Below, one piece after another: positions 1-6,691 of a DNA stretch of 10,609 bases (positions within the stretch are counted from its first letter, which is position 1; each line of letters opens with the position of its first letter). This stretch comes from Paracoccaceae bacterium. Its GTDB lineage: Bacteria > Pseudomonadota > Alphaproteobacteria > Rhodobacterales > Rhodobacteraceae. The translations under genes and the position numbers were made by a program. The notes under the pieces are model-generated. The model did not search any database. It was not told the DNA's origin and saw only the letters and a list, made by a program, of their open reading frames with translations. The DNA lies in the NCBI GenBank assembly GCA_023260935.1, contig JALQTL010000070.1, positions 1 through 10,609 of the forward strand, in the 5' to 3' direction.

Positions 1-2
1 AT

Positions 3-902
3 GTCATGTATCTGGCGGGGATGGGCGTATCCGCCATCATCGTCGGCTGGCTGCTGCGCGACTATGACCCGATCGTTTTGGTGCGCGTTGTGCAGGGCTG
101 CGGCCTTGCCACGCTGGTGCTGAACGTCATCGCACTGTGGAAGCAGGAAAAGGTCAGGCCGATGACGCGGGCCGAGCGCGAGGAGCCGCGCCCGAGGTTC
201 CGCGATGCCTGGGCCGATTTCCTTTCGGGCGGGTCTGCGGGGCGGCTGCTGGCGGTCGTTGTCGTGGGCACGCTGGCCTTCAACATGCAAGATGTGCTGC
301 TGGAACCCTATGGCGGGCAGATCCTTGGCCTTTCGGTGGGCGCGACCACGCTGCTGACCGCCGCCTGGGCGCTTGGCGCGCTGGCAGGCTTTGTGGTGGC
401 GGCGCGCTGGCTGAAGCGGGGGGATGACCCCTATCGCATGGCCGCGCGCGGGGTTCTGGCGGGGATCGCGGCCTTTTCGGCGGTGATCTTTGCCGCCCCG
501 CTGGACAGTGCCACGATCTTTTACGCCGGCGCCTTCGGCATTGGCTGGGGCGGCGGCATCTTTGGCATATCGACCCTGACCGCCGCCATGACCCTGCCCA
601 GAACCGGTGGGGCGGGTGCTGGCCTGGCCCTGGGGGCATGGGGGGCGGCGCAGGCCACGGCCGCGGGCCTTGCCATCCTGATCGGTGGCACGCTGCGCGA
701 TGTCGTCACCCATCTGGTCGAAGCCGGCCACCTGGGCGGCCTTTCCGACCCTTCGGTAGGCTATTCCTTCGTCTACCACATTGAAATCGGGCTGCTTTTT
801 GCAACCCTCGCCGTGCTTGGCCCATTGGTCAAGCTGGGCATCCTGAACCACAAGACCAAACCGGGCGAAGGCGGCCTCCGCCTCGTCGAATTCCCAACCT
901 GA
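3..902 (+). CDS. lhaA: LhaA, PucC-family light-harvesting complex assembly protein (5'-truncated)
   Basis: This is the C-terminal part of a polytopic membrane protein of the PucC/LhaA family (BCH transporter group of the major facilitator fold), which helps assemble the light-harvesting 1 antenna around the reaction centre. The frame is open from the window edge, so the true start lies upstream; about 300 residues are present, whereas the family is usually some 450-480 long. Several hydrophobic segments are visible, separated by a basic cytoplasmic loop (KQEKVRPMTRAEREEPRPR), followed by the family-like stretch NMQDVLLEPYGGQILGLSVG. Later come glycine-rich helices such as GIGWGGGIFGISTLTAAM. 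The stop is 18 nt before puhA, which begins the puh genes just as lhaA does in Rhodobacter. Identification rests on both sequence and position. The puhA promoter is known to lie inside the upstream gene in relatives, but I could not place one here. Confidence 0.93.
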   Translation, partial: VMYLAGMGVSAIIVGWLLRDYDPIVLVRVVQGCGLATLVLNVIALWKQEKVRPMTRAEREEPRPRFRDAWADFLSGGSAGRLLAVVVVGTLAFNMQDVLLEPYGGQILGLSVGATTLLTAAWALGALAGFVVAARWLKRGDDPYRMAARGVLAGIAAFSAVIFAAPLDSATIFYAGAFGIGWGGGIFGISTLTAAMTLPRTGGAGAGLALGAWGAAQATAAGLAILIGGTLRDVVTHLVEAGHLGGLSDPSVGYSFVYHIEIGLLFATLAVLGPLVKLGILNHKTKPGEGGLRLVEFPT

Positions 903-920
903 CAGCGGAGGACAACACCC

Positions 921-1688
921 ATGGTTGGCGTCACTTTCTTCGGAAACTTCGATATGGCGAGCCTTGCGATCTGGCTCTTCTGGGGCTTCTTCGCCCTGCT
1001 GATCTATTACCTGCAAACGGAAAACATGCGCGAAGGCTATCCTCTGGAAACCGAGGACGGCCTGCCGGCCCCGAACCAGGGCCCCTTCCCGGTGCCCAAG
1101 CCCAAGACCTTCAAGCTGCCGCATGGCAAGGGTGAGGTGACCGTACCTTCGGCCGCGAATGAGGCGGCGCACCGGCGGCAGGATCTGGCACTGGCCCGCA
1201 CGGCCGTGTCCGAAGGCTTCCCCCATGCGCCGACCGGCAACCCGCTGGCCGACGGCGTGGGCCCCGCATCCTGGGTTCCCCGGGCGGATGAGCCGGAGCT
1301 GGATGGCCACGGCCATGCCAAGATCGTGCCGATGGCGCAGGCCAAGGGCTTTACGGTCAGCGCCGGGCGCGATCCGCGCGGCCTGCCGGTGCAGGCGGGC
1401 GATCTGGAAGTGGTGGGGCGCATCAGCGACATGTGGGTCGATGCCCCAGAACAACTTGTCCGCTATCTGGAGGTAGAGCTGAACTCCGGCTCGCGCCGCC
1501 TGATCCCGATGACCATGGCCAAGATCTGGGCCGACCGTGTGCGCGTCAATGCCATCACCTCGGACCTGTTCGAGGGTATTCCGGCCACCCGGTCGCTGAC
1601 CACCGTTACCAAGCTCGAGGAAGACAAGATCTCGGGCTACGTCGCCGGCGGCTGGCTTTACGCGAAAGGCCGCAAGCGCGGCTTTTGA
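921..1688 (+). CDS. puhA: Photosynthetic reaction centre H subunit
   Basis: PuhA caps the cytoplasmic face of the L/M reaction centre and carries protons to the secondary quinone QB. The 255 residues match the R. sphaeroides H subunit from the first residue (MVGVT.FGNFD.ASLAI). One N-terminal membrane helix (about residues 12-31) is followed by the conserved LQTENMREGYPLE segment and a soluble beta-rich domain. Proton-path and surface residues are present: D128, H130 and H132 in ELDGHGH (equivalent to D124, H126 and H128) and E177 in APEQ (equivalent to E173). About four extra residues lie near 78-88, which offsets the numbering. The C terminus stops soon after GYVAGGWLYA with a short basic tail, shorter than in R. 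sphaeroides. A strong Shine-Dalgarno (GGAGGA, 907-912) lies 8 nt before the ATG and settles the start. Confidence 0.98.
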   Translation: MVGVTFFGNFDMASLAIWLFWGFFALLIYYLQTENMREGYPLETEDGLPAPNQGPFPVPKPKTFKLPHGKGEVTVPSAANEAAHRRQDLALARTAVSEGFPHAPTGNPLADGVGPASWVPRADEPELDGHGHAKIVPMAQAKGFTVSAGRDPRGLPVQAGDLEVVGRISDMWVDAPEQLVRYLEVELNSGSRRLIPMTMAKIWADRVRVNAITSDLFEGIPATRSLTTVTKLEEDKISGYVAGGWLYAKGRKRGF

Positions 1689-1696
1689 TGACAAGG

Positions 1697-1722
1697 GGGG
1701 CGGCGCGCGCCCGCGCCGCCCC
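1697..1722 (+). promoter_or_regulatory. GC-rich intercistronic hairpin between puhA and puhB
   Basis: A perfect 11-bp inverted repeat pairs GGGGCGGCGCG (1697-1707) with CGCGCCGCCCC (1712-1722) around a 4-nt CGCC loop. It begins 8 nt after the puhA stop and ends 17 nt before the puhB Shine-Dalgarno GGAGGG (1740-1745). No T-run follows (GTCTTACCC), so it is not a classic intrinsic terminator. By analogy with the intercistronic hairpin of the puf operon it may protect the 3' end of a puhA message and so raise puhA over the assembly genes. That role is inference. Confidence 0.6.
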
Positions 1723-1751
1723 GTCTTACCCTGAACGACGGAGGGTCTGGA

Positions 1752-2393
1752 ATGTCAGACCATGACAAGGATTTCGATTTCGAGCCGGTCCCGGGACTGC
1801 CGGCCGAACTGCCGCAAGGCGAAACGATCGTATGGCAGGGTCGCCCCGATGCCATGCGACTGGCCAGAGAGGCCTTCAAGATCAACTGGATCCTCGCCTA
1901 TATGCTGGCCATCGTGGTCTGGCGGGCGGGTGGCGCCTATGCGACAGGCGGCGCCAGCCTGATGCTTGCCACGGCCATTCCCTATCTGGTGCTGACGGTT
2001 CTTGGCTACGGCGTGGTGTTTGCACTGGCTTTCGCGCAAGCCAAGGGCTCTGTCTACACGATCACCACAGCCCGCGTGATCATCAAGGCGGGGGCAGCCC
2101 TGCCTGTCACTTATACCATCCCCTTCATCCGCATCGCCACCGCCCGGCTTGAAACCCGGCCCGGCGGCACCGGCACCATCGCGATGGAACTGACGGATGG
2201 CGCGCGGATTTCCTACCTGACGCTCTGGCCGCATCTGCGCCCGGGCCATGCCCGCGTCACCCAACCCGCGTTCCGCTGCATCCCCGATGCCGGGGCGGTG
2301 GCGCGGCTGCTGGCCGATCAGGCGCAGGCCAAGCTGAACGAACCCCGCGTGACCAAGGTTGCCCCGGCAACCGCGGCCGTGGCTGCGGAATAA
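1752..2393 (+). CDS. puhB: PuhB, photosynthetic complex assembly protein
   Basis: PuhB is a membrane protein needed for efficient reaction-centre assembly; the R. capsulatus protein is about 214 residues and this one is 213. The N terminus is acidic and soluble (MSDHDKDFDFEPVPGLP), followed by the family-like GETIVWQGRPD motif near residues 23-33. Two hydrophobic segments follow (about 45-63 and 72-96). After these comes a bacterial PH-like domain starting at VYTITTARVIIK (about 101-112) and running to the end. The tail is alanine-rich and probably disordered. The start is fixed by GGAGGG (1740-1745) 6 nt before the ATG. The gene lies 63 nt after puhA, across a stable hairpin, and 10 nt before puhC, in the usual puhABC order. 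Confidence 0.95.
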   Translation: MSDHDKDFDFEPVPGLPAELPQGETIVWQGRPDAMRLAREAFKINWILAYMLAIVVWRAGGAYATGGASLMLATAIPYLVLTVLGYGVVFALAFAQAKGSVYTITTARVIIKAGAALPVTYTIPFIRIATARLETRPGGTGTIAMELTDGARISYLTLWPHLRPGHARVTQPAFRCIPDAGAVARLLADQAQAKLNEPRVTKVAPATAAVAAE

Positions 2394-2403
2394 GGGGGCG
2401 AAG

Positions 2404-2868
2404 ATGGCACAGCTTCGTACCCTTGCCGACAGACAAAGCCCCGAGCGCGAGATGATCCCGCGCACCCTGCTTTGGGCGATGTTGGCCCTTGCCCTGTTCA
2501 CATTGGCGATCGTGACCTTTTCGGTCGTCACCAACCGCCCGCATGTGGGCGTGCCACCTGCCGCCGAAGTGGTCCGGGAACGGCAGTTCATTCTGGAAGG
2601 TCTTTCGGCGCAAGCCGTGGTCGTCCGCGATCTTGACGGAACCGTGCTCTTGGACCTGCCGCATGGGGGGTTCGTCACCGTCATCCAGTCGGGGATGGCC
2701 CGGGCACGGCTGGTTGCCCGTGTGACCGGCAATCCCCCGATGAAGGTGGTGGAATACTCGAACGGCCGCATCGTGGCCGAAGACCCCGTCACGGGCTGGA
2801 GTGCGGAACTCTATGCCTTCGGAGCCGACAATAAAGCCGCGTTCGAACGGCTGATGGCACAGAAATAA
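2404..2868 (+). CDS. puhC: PuhC, photosynthetic complex assembly protein
   Basis: PuhC is a single-pass membrane protein that helps organise the reaction centre and LH1 antenna. The 154 residues have a short cytoplasmic N terminus, one transmembrane helix (about 21-43, TLLWAMLALALFTLAIVTF) and a C-terminal domain that should lie in the periplasm. That domain contains the family-like VVVRDLDGTVLLDLPHGGFV and ends with GWSAELYAFGADNKAAFERL. R. capsulatus PuhC is 162 residues, so the length fits. An upstream ATG at 2359 is in frame but lies inside puhB. The ATG at 2404 is preferred because AAGGGGGCGAAG sits directly before it and because the protein then starts at a natural cytoplasmic head. It follows puhB by 10 nt and precedes bciE by 14 nt. 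Confidence 0.93.
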   Translation: MAQLRTLADRQSPEREMIPRTLLWAMLALALFTLAIVTFSVVTNRPHVGVPPAAEVVRERQFILEGLSAQAVVVRDLDGTVLLDLPHGGFVTVIQSGMARARLVARVTGNPPMKVVEYSNGRIVAEDPVTGWSAELYAFGADNKAAFERLMAQK

Positions 2869-2882
2869 AGGGAACCAGAAAA

Positions 2883-3179
2883 ATGGGATTTTTCACCAAG
2901 GAAACGGAACGGGTGCCCTGCACCGTCGAGGTCAGCCACCGGTTCGAAAGCCTGCACGCCCATGTCCGCTTCAACAACGGCGCCGTCGTCCATCCGGGCG
3001 ACGAGGTGCTGGTGCATGGCGCGCCCGTCGTGGCCGCCTGGGGCGAAGTGATCATCGAGGACCGCGTTGCCACCATTACCCGGGCAAGCTGGCTGGAGCG
3101 CCAGTGGACCAAGCTGACGGGCGATCTGGATTTCATGGAACTCTGCGAGTTCTCGTTCAGCGAGGAGTTGGCGGTATGA
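2883..3179 (+). CDS. bciE: BciE-like subunit of the aerobic Mg-protoporphyrin IX monomethyl ester cyclase
   Basis: This 98-residue soluble protein lies between puhC and acsF. In Rhodobacteraceae that slot holds BciE, a small protein required by alphaproteobacterial AcsF for oxidative cyclase activity (established for R. sphaeroides). I assign it from this position, its size and the ATGA overlap with acsF; I do not recall a diagnostic BciE motif well enough to quote one. The sequence shows a compact fold with no signal peptide or membrane helix, including MGFFTKETERVPCTVEVSHR at the start, a VHPGDEVLVHG turn (about 36-46), a basic WLERQWTKLTG segment (70-80) and an acidic end. Its last codons contain the acsF Shine-Dalgarno, so the two proteins should be made together, as expected for partners. 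Confidence 0.82.
   Translation: MGFFTKETERVPCTVEVSHRFESLHAHVRFNNGAVVHPGDEVLVHGAPVVAAWGEVIIEDRVATITRASWLERQWTKLTGDLDFMELCEFSFSEELAV
3162..3167 (+). promoter_or_regulatory. acsF ribosome binding site, deciding its start
   Basis: GAGGAG lies inside the last codons of bciE, 8 nt before the ATG at 3176. It favours that start over the in-frame ATG at 3104, which is buried in bciE and would add 24 residues unlike any cyclase N terminus. Confidence 0.75.
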
Positions 3180-4276
3180 AAGACGTGGAACATGACACCA
3201 CCCATGGCGAGCTGCATGCCGAACTGGCCGACAAGTTCGACACCACGGCCATGGCGACAGAAACCACCCTGCTGAACCCGCGCTTCTACACCACGGATTT
3301 TGACGAGATGGACCGCATCGACGTCAGTTCCGTGCGCGAGGACTGGGACAAGCTGATCGGCCAGATGAAATCGGACCCGAACAAGGGCCATTTCAAGAAG
3401 AACGCCGATTGGGACGAGGTGGACTGGAAAGGGATGGACCCTGCCCTGCGCAGCGAATTCATCGACTTTCTGGTATCGTCCTGCACGGCCGAATTTTCGG
3501 GCTGCGTGCTTTACAAGGAAATGAAGCGTCGGGGCAACAACCCGGATATCTGCGAGCTGTTCAACTACATGGCCCGCGACGAGGCGCGGCACGCAGGCTT
3601 CATCAACGATGCCCTGCGCGAGGCGGGCATGGCGGTGAACCTTGGCTTTCTGACCAAGTCGAAGAAATACACCTACTTCCGGCCGAAGTTCATCTATTAC
3701 GCCACCTATCTTTCGGAAAAGATCGGCTACGCGCGGTATATCACCATCTACCGCCACCTTGAGGCGCATCCCGAACACCGCTTCCACCCGATCTTCAAGT
3801 GGTTCCGCGAATGGTGCAACGATGAATTCAGCCATGGCGAAGCCTTTGCCCTGCTGATGCGGACAGATCCGAAGATCACCGAAAGCTGGCAGGCAAAGCT
3901 GTGGATCCGCTTCTTCCTTGTGGCGGTCTATTCGACGATGTGGGTGCGTGACCATGCCCGCAAGGATTTCCACGAAGCCCTTGGCGTCGATATCGACTGG
4001 TATGACCAGGAGGTGTTCCGCAAGACCTCGACCATCGCGCGGCAGGTCTTTCCGGTGGAAATCGACATCGACCATCCGCGCTGGATTCCGGGCCTGCGCC
4101 GGATGAATGCGGCGATGATCACGATGGAAAAGGCCAAGCGCAAGGGCGGGCTTTCGGGCCGCATCGCAGGGGCCCTTGCCGGGGCCCGCGCCGGGCTGGC
4201 CTTTGCCTCGCTCTACCTCATTCCCGTCAAGCGCAATACGCCGCCCGCCTCGGTGCGGCTGGAACCGTCGTATTGA
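3176..4276 (+). CDS. acsF: Aerobic (O2-dependent) Mg-protoporphyrin IX monomethyl ester cyclase, diiron protein AcsF
   Basis: AcsF converts Mg-protoporphyrin IX monomethyl ester to divinyl protochlorophyllide, closing the fifth ring of bacteriochlorophyll with O2 and reductant. The 366-residue protein has a ferritin-like diiron core: E106 (CTAEFSG), E136 and H139 (ARDEARH), and E217 and H220 (NDEFSHGEAF), the ExxH pairs expected of the metal site. Family-typical stretches include LNPRFYTTDFDEMD near the N terminus, KYTYFRPKFIYYATYLSEKIGYARY (split at about residues 164-188) and HPIFKWFREWCNDEFSHGE. The start overlaps the bciE stop (ATGA, 3176-3179). Its presence means bacteriochlorophyll can be made in oxygen, as in aerobic anoxygenic phototrophs and in Rhodobacter, which may also have the anaerobic BchE. 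No BchE is in this window. Confidence 0.97.
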   Translation: MKDVEHDTTHGELHAELADKFDTTAMATETTLLNPRFYTTDFDEMDRIDVSSVREDWDKLIGQMKSDPNKGHFKKNADWDEVDWKGMDPALRSEFIDFLVSSCTAEFSGCVLYKEMKRRGNNPDICELFNYMARDEARHAGFINDALREAGMAVNLGFLTKSKKYTYFRPKFIYYATYLSEKIGYARYITIYRHLEAHPEHRFHPIFKWFREWCNDEFSHGEAFALLMRTDPKITESWQAKLWIRFFLVAVYSTMWVRDHARKDFHEALGVDIDWYDQEVFRKTSTIARQVFPVEIDIDHPRWIPGLRRMNAAMITMEKAKRKGGLSGRIAGALAGARAGLAFASLYLIPVKRNTPPASVRLEPSY

Positions 4277-4324
4277 CCGGGAACACCCATATCGCCGGCA
4301 CCCCGGTCCCGGGGGACGGTGATA

Positions 4325-4356
4325 GCGGCGGCGGAATGGGCGCGTTCCGCCGCCGC
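4325..4356 (+). promoter_or_regulatory. Hairpin in the acsF-puhE gap, possible attenuator
   Basis: A perfect 12-bp stem pairs GCGGCGGCGGAA (4325-4336) with TTCCGCCGCCGC (4345-4356) around an 8-nt loop. A run of five T (4365-4369) begins 8 nt after the stem, too far for a standard intrinsic terminator but possibly enough for partial termination or pausing. A smaller CCCCG/CGGGG hairpin lies just upstream. The 109-nt gap holds no other gene, and puhE starts 29 nt after the stem. Confidence 0.5.
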
Positions 4357-4385
4357 GCTCTGGCTTTTTCCGGGGGGGCTGCGCC

Positions 4386-5195
4386 ATGATGAACCCCTGG
4401 ATCGCGGCGCTTTCGGCCATTTTCCTGTGGTGGTTTTCCACCGGCATCCTGATGTGGCGCGTGCGCCGGGCCGACAATCTGGGCGGCGACGCCCATTTGT
4501 GGAGCGTGCTTCTGGGCCTGCCGCTGTTGTTTGGCGGCATCGTCGGCCTTGGTGCCACGGCCGATGATACCAGCGCGCGGGGGGCCTATCTGGCCTTTCT
4601 GTCGGCGCTTGCGGTCTGGGCCTGGGCCGAGCTTGCCTTTCTGTCCGGCATCATCGCCGGGCCCAACACGCGGCCCTGCCCGCCCTTCGCGCCGCTGTGG
4701 GAACGCTTCTTGCGCGCCATCGGAACGATCCTGTGGCACGAGGCGCTTCTGGTGGCGCTGCTGCTGTATATCCTGACGATGCAGCATGATGAGGCAAACA
4801 TCTTTGGCCTGTGGACCTTTGCAATCCTGTTCTTTGCCCGCATCTCGGCCAAGCTGAACCTGTTTTTCGGCGTGCCGCGCATTCATACCGAATTCCTGCC
4901 GCGCCCGCTGGCACATCTGTCCAGCCATTTCCTGCGCGCGCAGATGAACTGGGTCTTCCCGATCTCGGTCTCGGCGCTCAGCTATGCGTCCTATTGCTGG
5001 CTGGAACGGGCTGGCAGCGCCACCACCGATGGCGCGCTGGTGGGCTTCACGCTTTTGTCGGCGCTGACGCTGCTGGCGCTGCTGGAACACTGGTTCATGG
5101 TGGTGCCGCTGCCCGATCAGAAGCTGTGGCGCTGGATGCTGCCCGAGGCCCGCCCCGCCAGCCCCCGCGCCAAGGGAGAGCAGCATGGCCCGTGA
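4386..5195 (+). CDS. puhE: PuhE, putative photosynthetic complex assembly protein (DUF3623 type)
   Basis: PuhE is an integral membrane protein of the puh cluster that affects reaction-centre and antenna levels in R. capsulatus; its exact activity is not known. The 269 residues contain about seven hydrophobic segments, among them IAALSAIFLWWFSTGILMW near the start, AYLAFLSALAVWAWAELAFL, TFAILFFARISAKLNLFFGV and VGFTLLSALTLLALLEHWFM near the end. Family-like motifs are LNLFFGVPRIHTEFLP and LEHWFMVVPLPDQKLWRWML. The ATG at 4386 is immediately followed by a second ATG, and either could serve. The Shine-Dalgarno is weak (GGGGGGG 4372-4378). The gene lies downstream of acsF and upstream of hemA, the usual order. 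Its last 11 nt overlap a possible small ORF. Confidence 0.92.
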   Translation: MMNPWIAALSAIFLWWFSTGILMWRVRRADNLGGDAHLWSVLLGLPLLFGGIVGLGATADDTSARGAYLAFLSALAVWAWAELAFLSGIIAGPNTRPCPPFAPLWERFLRAIGTILWHEALLVALLLYILTMQHDEANIFGLWTFAILFFARISAKLNLFFGVPRIHTEFLPRPLAHLSSHFLRAQMNWVFPISVSALSYASYCWLERAGSATTDGALVGFTLLSALTLLALLEHWFMVVPLPDQKLWRWMLPEARPASPRAKGEQHGP

Positions 5196-5334
5196 CCCCG
5201 CAACAGGCGCAGCGCCGCATGCGGCCCGCCTTTTCCATCCACCCCCCATTCCAGAAAGACCGGCCCCGGCCGGCCGCCATGCGCCCCCCGGGGCCGCTGG
5301 GCAGGGGATAGTTCCAGCGCCAGCAAGAAAGTGA
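5185..5334 (+). CDS. Possible 49-residue small ORF between puhE and hemA
   Basis: I do not recognise this peptide. An ATG at 5185, preceded by a good Shine-Dalgarno (AGGGAGAG, 5173-5180), overlaps the end of puhE and opens 49 codons, ending in TGA at 5332-5334, 6 nt before the hemA ATG. The product would be rich in Pro, Ala and Arg, starting MARDPATGAAPHAARLFHPP and ending in basic PARK, with no membrane helix. It is in the same frame as hemA, so only TGA, CGA and CCC separate the two. hemA itself has only a weak ribosome site (AAGAAAG), so translation of this ORF could feed hemA by coupling. High GC content makes chance ORFs common; I give it modest confidence. Confidence 0.35.
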   Translation: MARDPATGAAPHAARLFHPPPIPERPAPAGRHAPPGAAGQGIVPAPARK

Positions 5335-5340
5335 CGACCC

Positions 5341-6552
5341 ATGGACTTTGATGCCCTTTTTGCACGCCAGCTTGATGCCCTGAAACAGGAAGGCAACTAT
5401 CGCGTCTTCGCGGATCTGGAACGGCGCTGCGGCAGCTTTCCCCGGGCTGGAAACCACAAGGACGGGGCCCTGCGCGATGTCACCATCTGGTGCTCGAACG
5501 ATTACCTGGGCATGGGGCAACACCCCACGGTCGTGAACGCGATGGTCGAGGCGGTGCAAAGCTGCGGCACCGGCGCGGGCGGCACCCGCAACATCGGCGG
5601 CACCAACCACCACCATGTGCTGCTGGAACGCGAACTGGCTGATCTGCATGGCAAGGAGGCGGCGCTGCTGTTCACCAGCGGCTATGTGTCGAACTGGGCC
5701 GCCCTTTCCACCCTGGGCAGCCGCATTCCGAACGCGGTGATCCTGTCGGATGAAAAGAACCACGCCAGCATGATCGAAGGCATCCGCCATAGCCGCGCCG
5801 ACAAGGTGCTGTGGAAGCACAACGACTGGCGCGATCTGGACCGCAAGCTGCATGCGGTGGGTGACAGGCCCAAGATCGTGGCCTTCGAGAGCGTCTATTC
5901 GATGGACGGCGACATTGCCCCCATCCGCGAAATCGTCGAGGTCTGCGAAGCGCATGGCGCGCTGTCCTATATCGACGAGGTGCATGCGGTGGGGATGTAT
6001 GGCCCGCATGGCGGCGGCGTCACCGAAGAACTGGGCCTTGCGCACCGGATCGACCTGATCGAGGGCACGCTGGGCAAGGCCTTTGGCTGCGTCGGCGGCT
6101 ATATCACCGGCAGCACGCCTCTGTGCGACTTCATCCGCAGTTTTGCCAGCGGCTTCATCTTTACCACCGCCCTGCCCCCGGCCGTGGCAGCGGCGGCGGC
6201 GGCGTCGATCCGGCATCTGAAGGCATCGGGTGCCGAAAGGGCCGCGCAACAAGACCGTGTGCGCCGGCTGCGTGCCCGGCTGGATGCCGCGGGCATCCCC
6301 CATATGGCCAATGGCAGCCATATCATCCCGGTGATGATCGGCGACCCGGTCAAGTGCCGGATGATCAGCGATATCCTGATGAACGACTGGGGCATCTATG
6401 TGCAGCCCATCAACTATCCCACCGTGCCCAAGGGGACCGAACGCCTGCGCATCACGCCCGGGCCGCTGCATTCGGATGCCGACATCGATCATCTGGTCGC
6501 GGCCCTGAGCGCGCTGTGGAAACGTTGCGCCGTGGCCCATGCCGTTGCCTGA
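5341..6552 (+). CDS. hemA: 5-aminolevulinate synthase
   Basis: HemA condenses glycine with succinyl-CoA to give 5-aminolevulinate, the first step of haem and bacteriochlorophyll synthesis by the alphaproteobacterial (Shemin) route. The 403 residues match R. capsulatus ALAS (about 401) along the whole length. R21 lies in the N-terminal glycine/CoA-binding part, CSNDYLGMGQHP follows at 51-62 and TGAGGTRNIGGTNHHH at 77-92. H141 stacks over the PLP ring, D212 in IDEVHAVG contacts the pyridine nitrogen, and K246 in EGTLGKAFG forms the Schiff base. It is a type I fold aminotransferase-like enzyme and cytoplasmic. No haem-regulatory CP motif precedes it. Position between puhE and cycA is the conserved order and ties tetrapyrrole supply to photosynthesis gene expression. 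Confidence 0.98.
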   Translation: MDFDALFARQLDALKQEGNYRVFADLERRCGSFPRAGNHKDGALRDVTIWCSNDYLGMGQHPTVVNAMVEAVQSCGTGAGGTRNIGGTNHHHVLLERELADLHGKEAALLFTSGYVSNWAALSTLGSRIPNAVILSDEKNHASMIEGIRHSRADKVLWKHNDWRDLDRKLHAVGDRPKIVAFESVYSMDGDIAPIREIVEVCEAHGALSYIDEVHAVGMYGPHGGGVTEELGLAHRIDLIEGTLGKAFGCVGGYITGSTPLCDFIRSFASGFIFTTALPPAVAAAAAASIRHLKASGAERAAQQDRVRRLRARLDAAGIPHMANGSHIIPVMIGDPVKCRMISDILMNDWGIYVQPINYPTVPKGTERLRITPGPLHSDADIDHLVAALSALWKRCAVAHAVA

Positions 6553-6680
6553 TGCCGCCCCACCTGATGCCTTTTGCTGAACCACCTCACGATCACGACT
6601 TGTTGCGCAGGGCGCTGTAATGTCTTTGCTGCCTTGCCTTTACCCAAAACCGAGCCACTTACTAAGCCCGCAAGGAAACC
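6553..6680 (+). other. hemA-cycA intergenic region
   Basis: No gene is supported here. This 5' leader of cycA is less GC-rich than its flanks (for example TTTACCCAAAACCGAGCCAC at 6640-6659), which fits a promoter or leader. I could not find a convincing -35/-10 pair, an FNR-type palindrome (TTGAT-N4-ATCAA) or a PpsR pair (TGT-N12-ACA) by eye. An in-frame upstream ATG at 6620 is rejected as the cycA start. Confidence 0.4.
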
Positions 6681-6686
6681 GGGAGG
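6681..6686 (+). promoter_or_regulatory. cycA ribosome binding site, deciding its start
   Basis: GGGAGG lies 5 nt before the ATG at 6692. That start gives a protein beginning directly with a signal peptide, whereas the in-frame ATG at 6620 would put 24 uncharacteristic residues ahead of it. Confidence 0.8.
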
Positions 6687-6691
6687 ATCCC

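Noticed and set aside
1755..2792. A 345-codon - strand open frame opposite puhB and puhC
   Set aside because: Composition is typical of a GC shadow, and it covers two genes recognised by sequence and order.
2789..4558. A 589-codon open frame on the - strand opposite bciE, acsF and the start of puhE
   Set aside because: It has a His/Arg/Gly-rich, family-less translation and lies opposite a clearly identified diiron cyclase. Long antisense frames are a by-product of high GC at third positions.
5095..6585. A 496-codon - strand open frame opposite hemA
   Set aside because: hemA is unmistakable with all catalytic residues; the antisense frame has no domain-like sequence and no ribosome site that I can see.
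6600..6623. TTGTTG and TAATGT as a cycA promoter
   Set aside because: The spacing is only 12 nt, too short for a sigma-70 type promoter.
6620..6691. Upstream ATG for cycA at 6620
   Set aside because: It lacks a good ribosome site and would place 24 residues ahead of a complete signal peptide; GGGAGG precedes the ATG at 6692.
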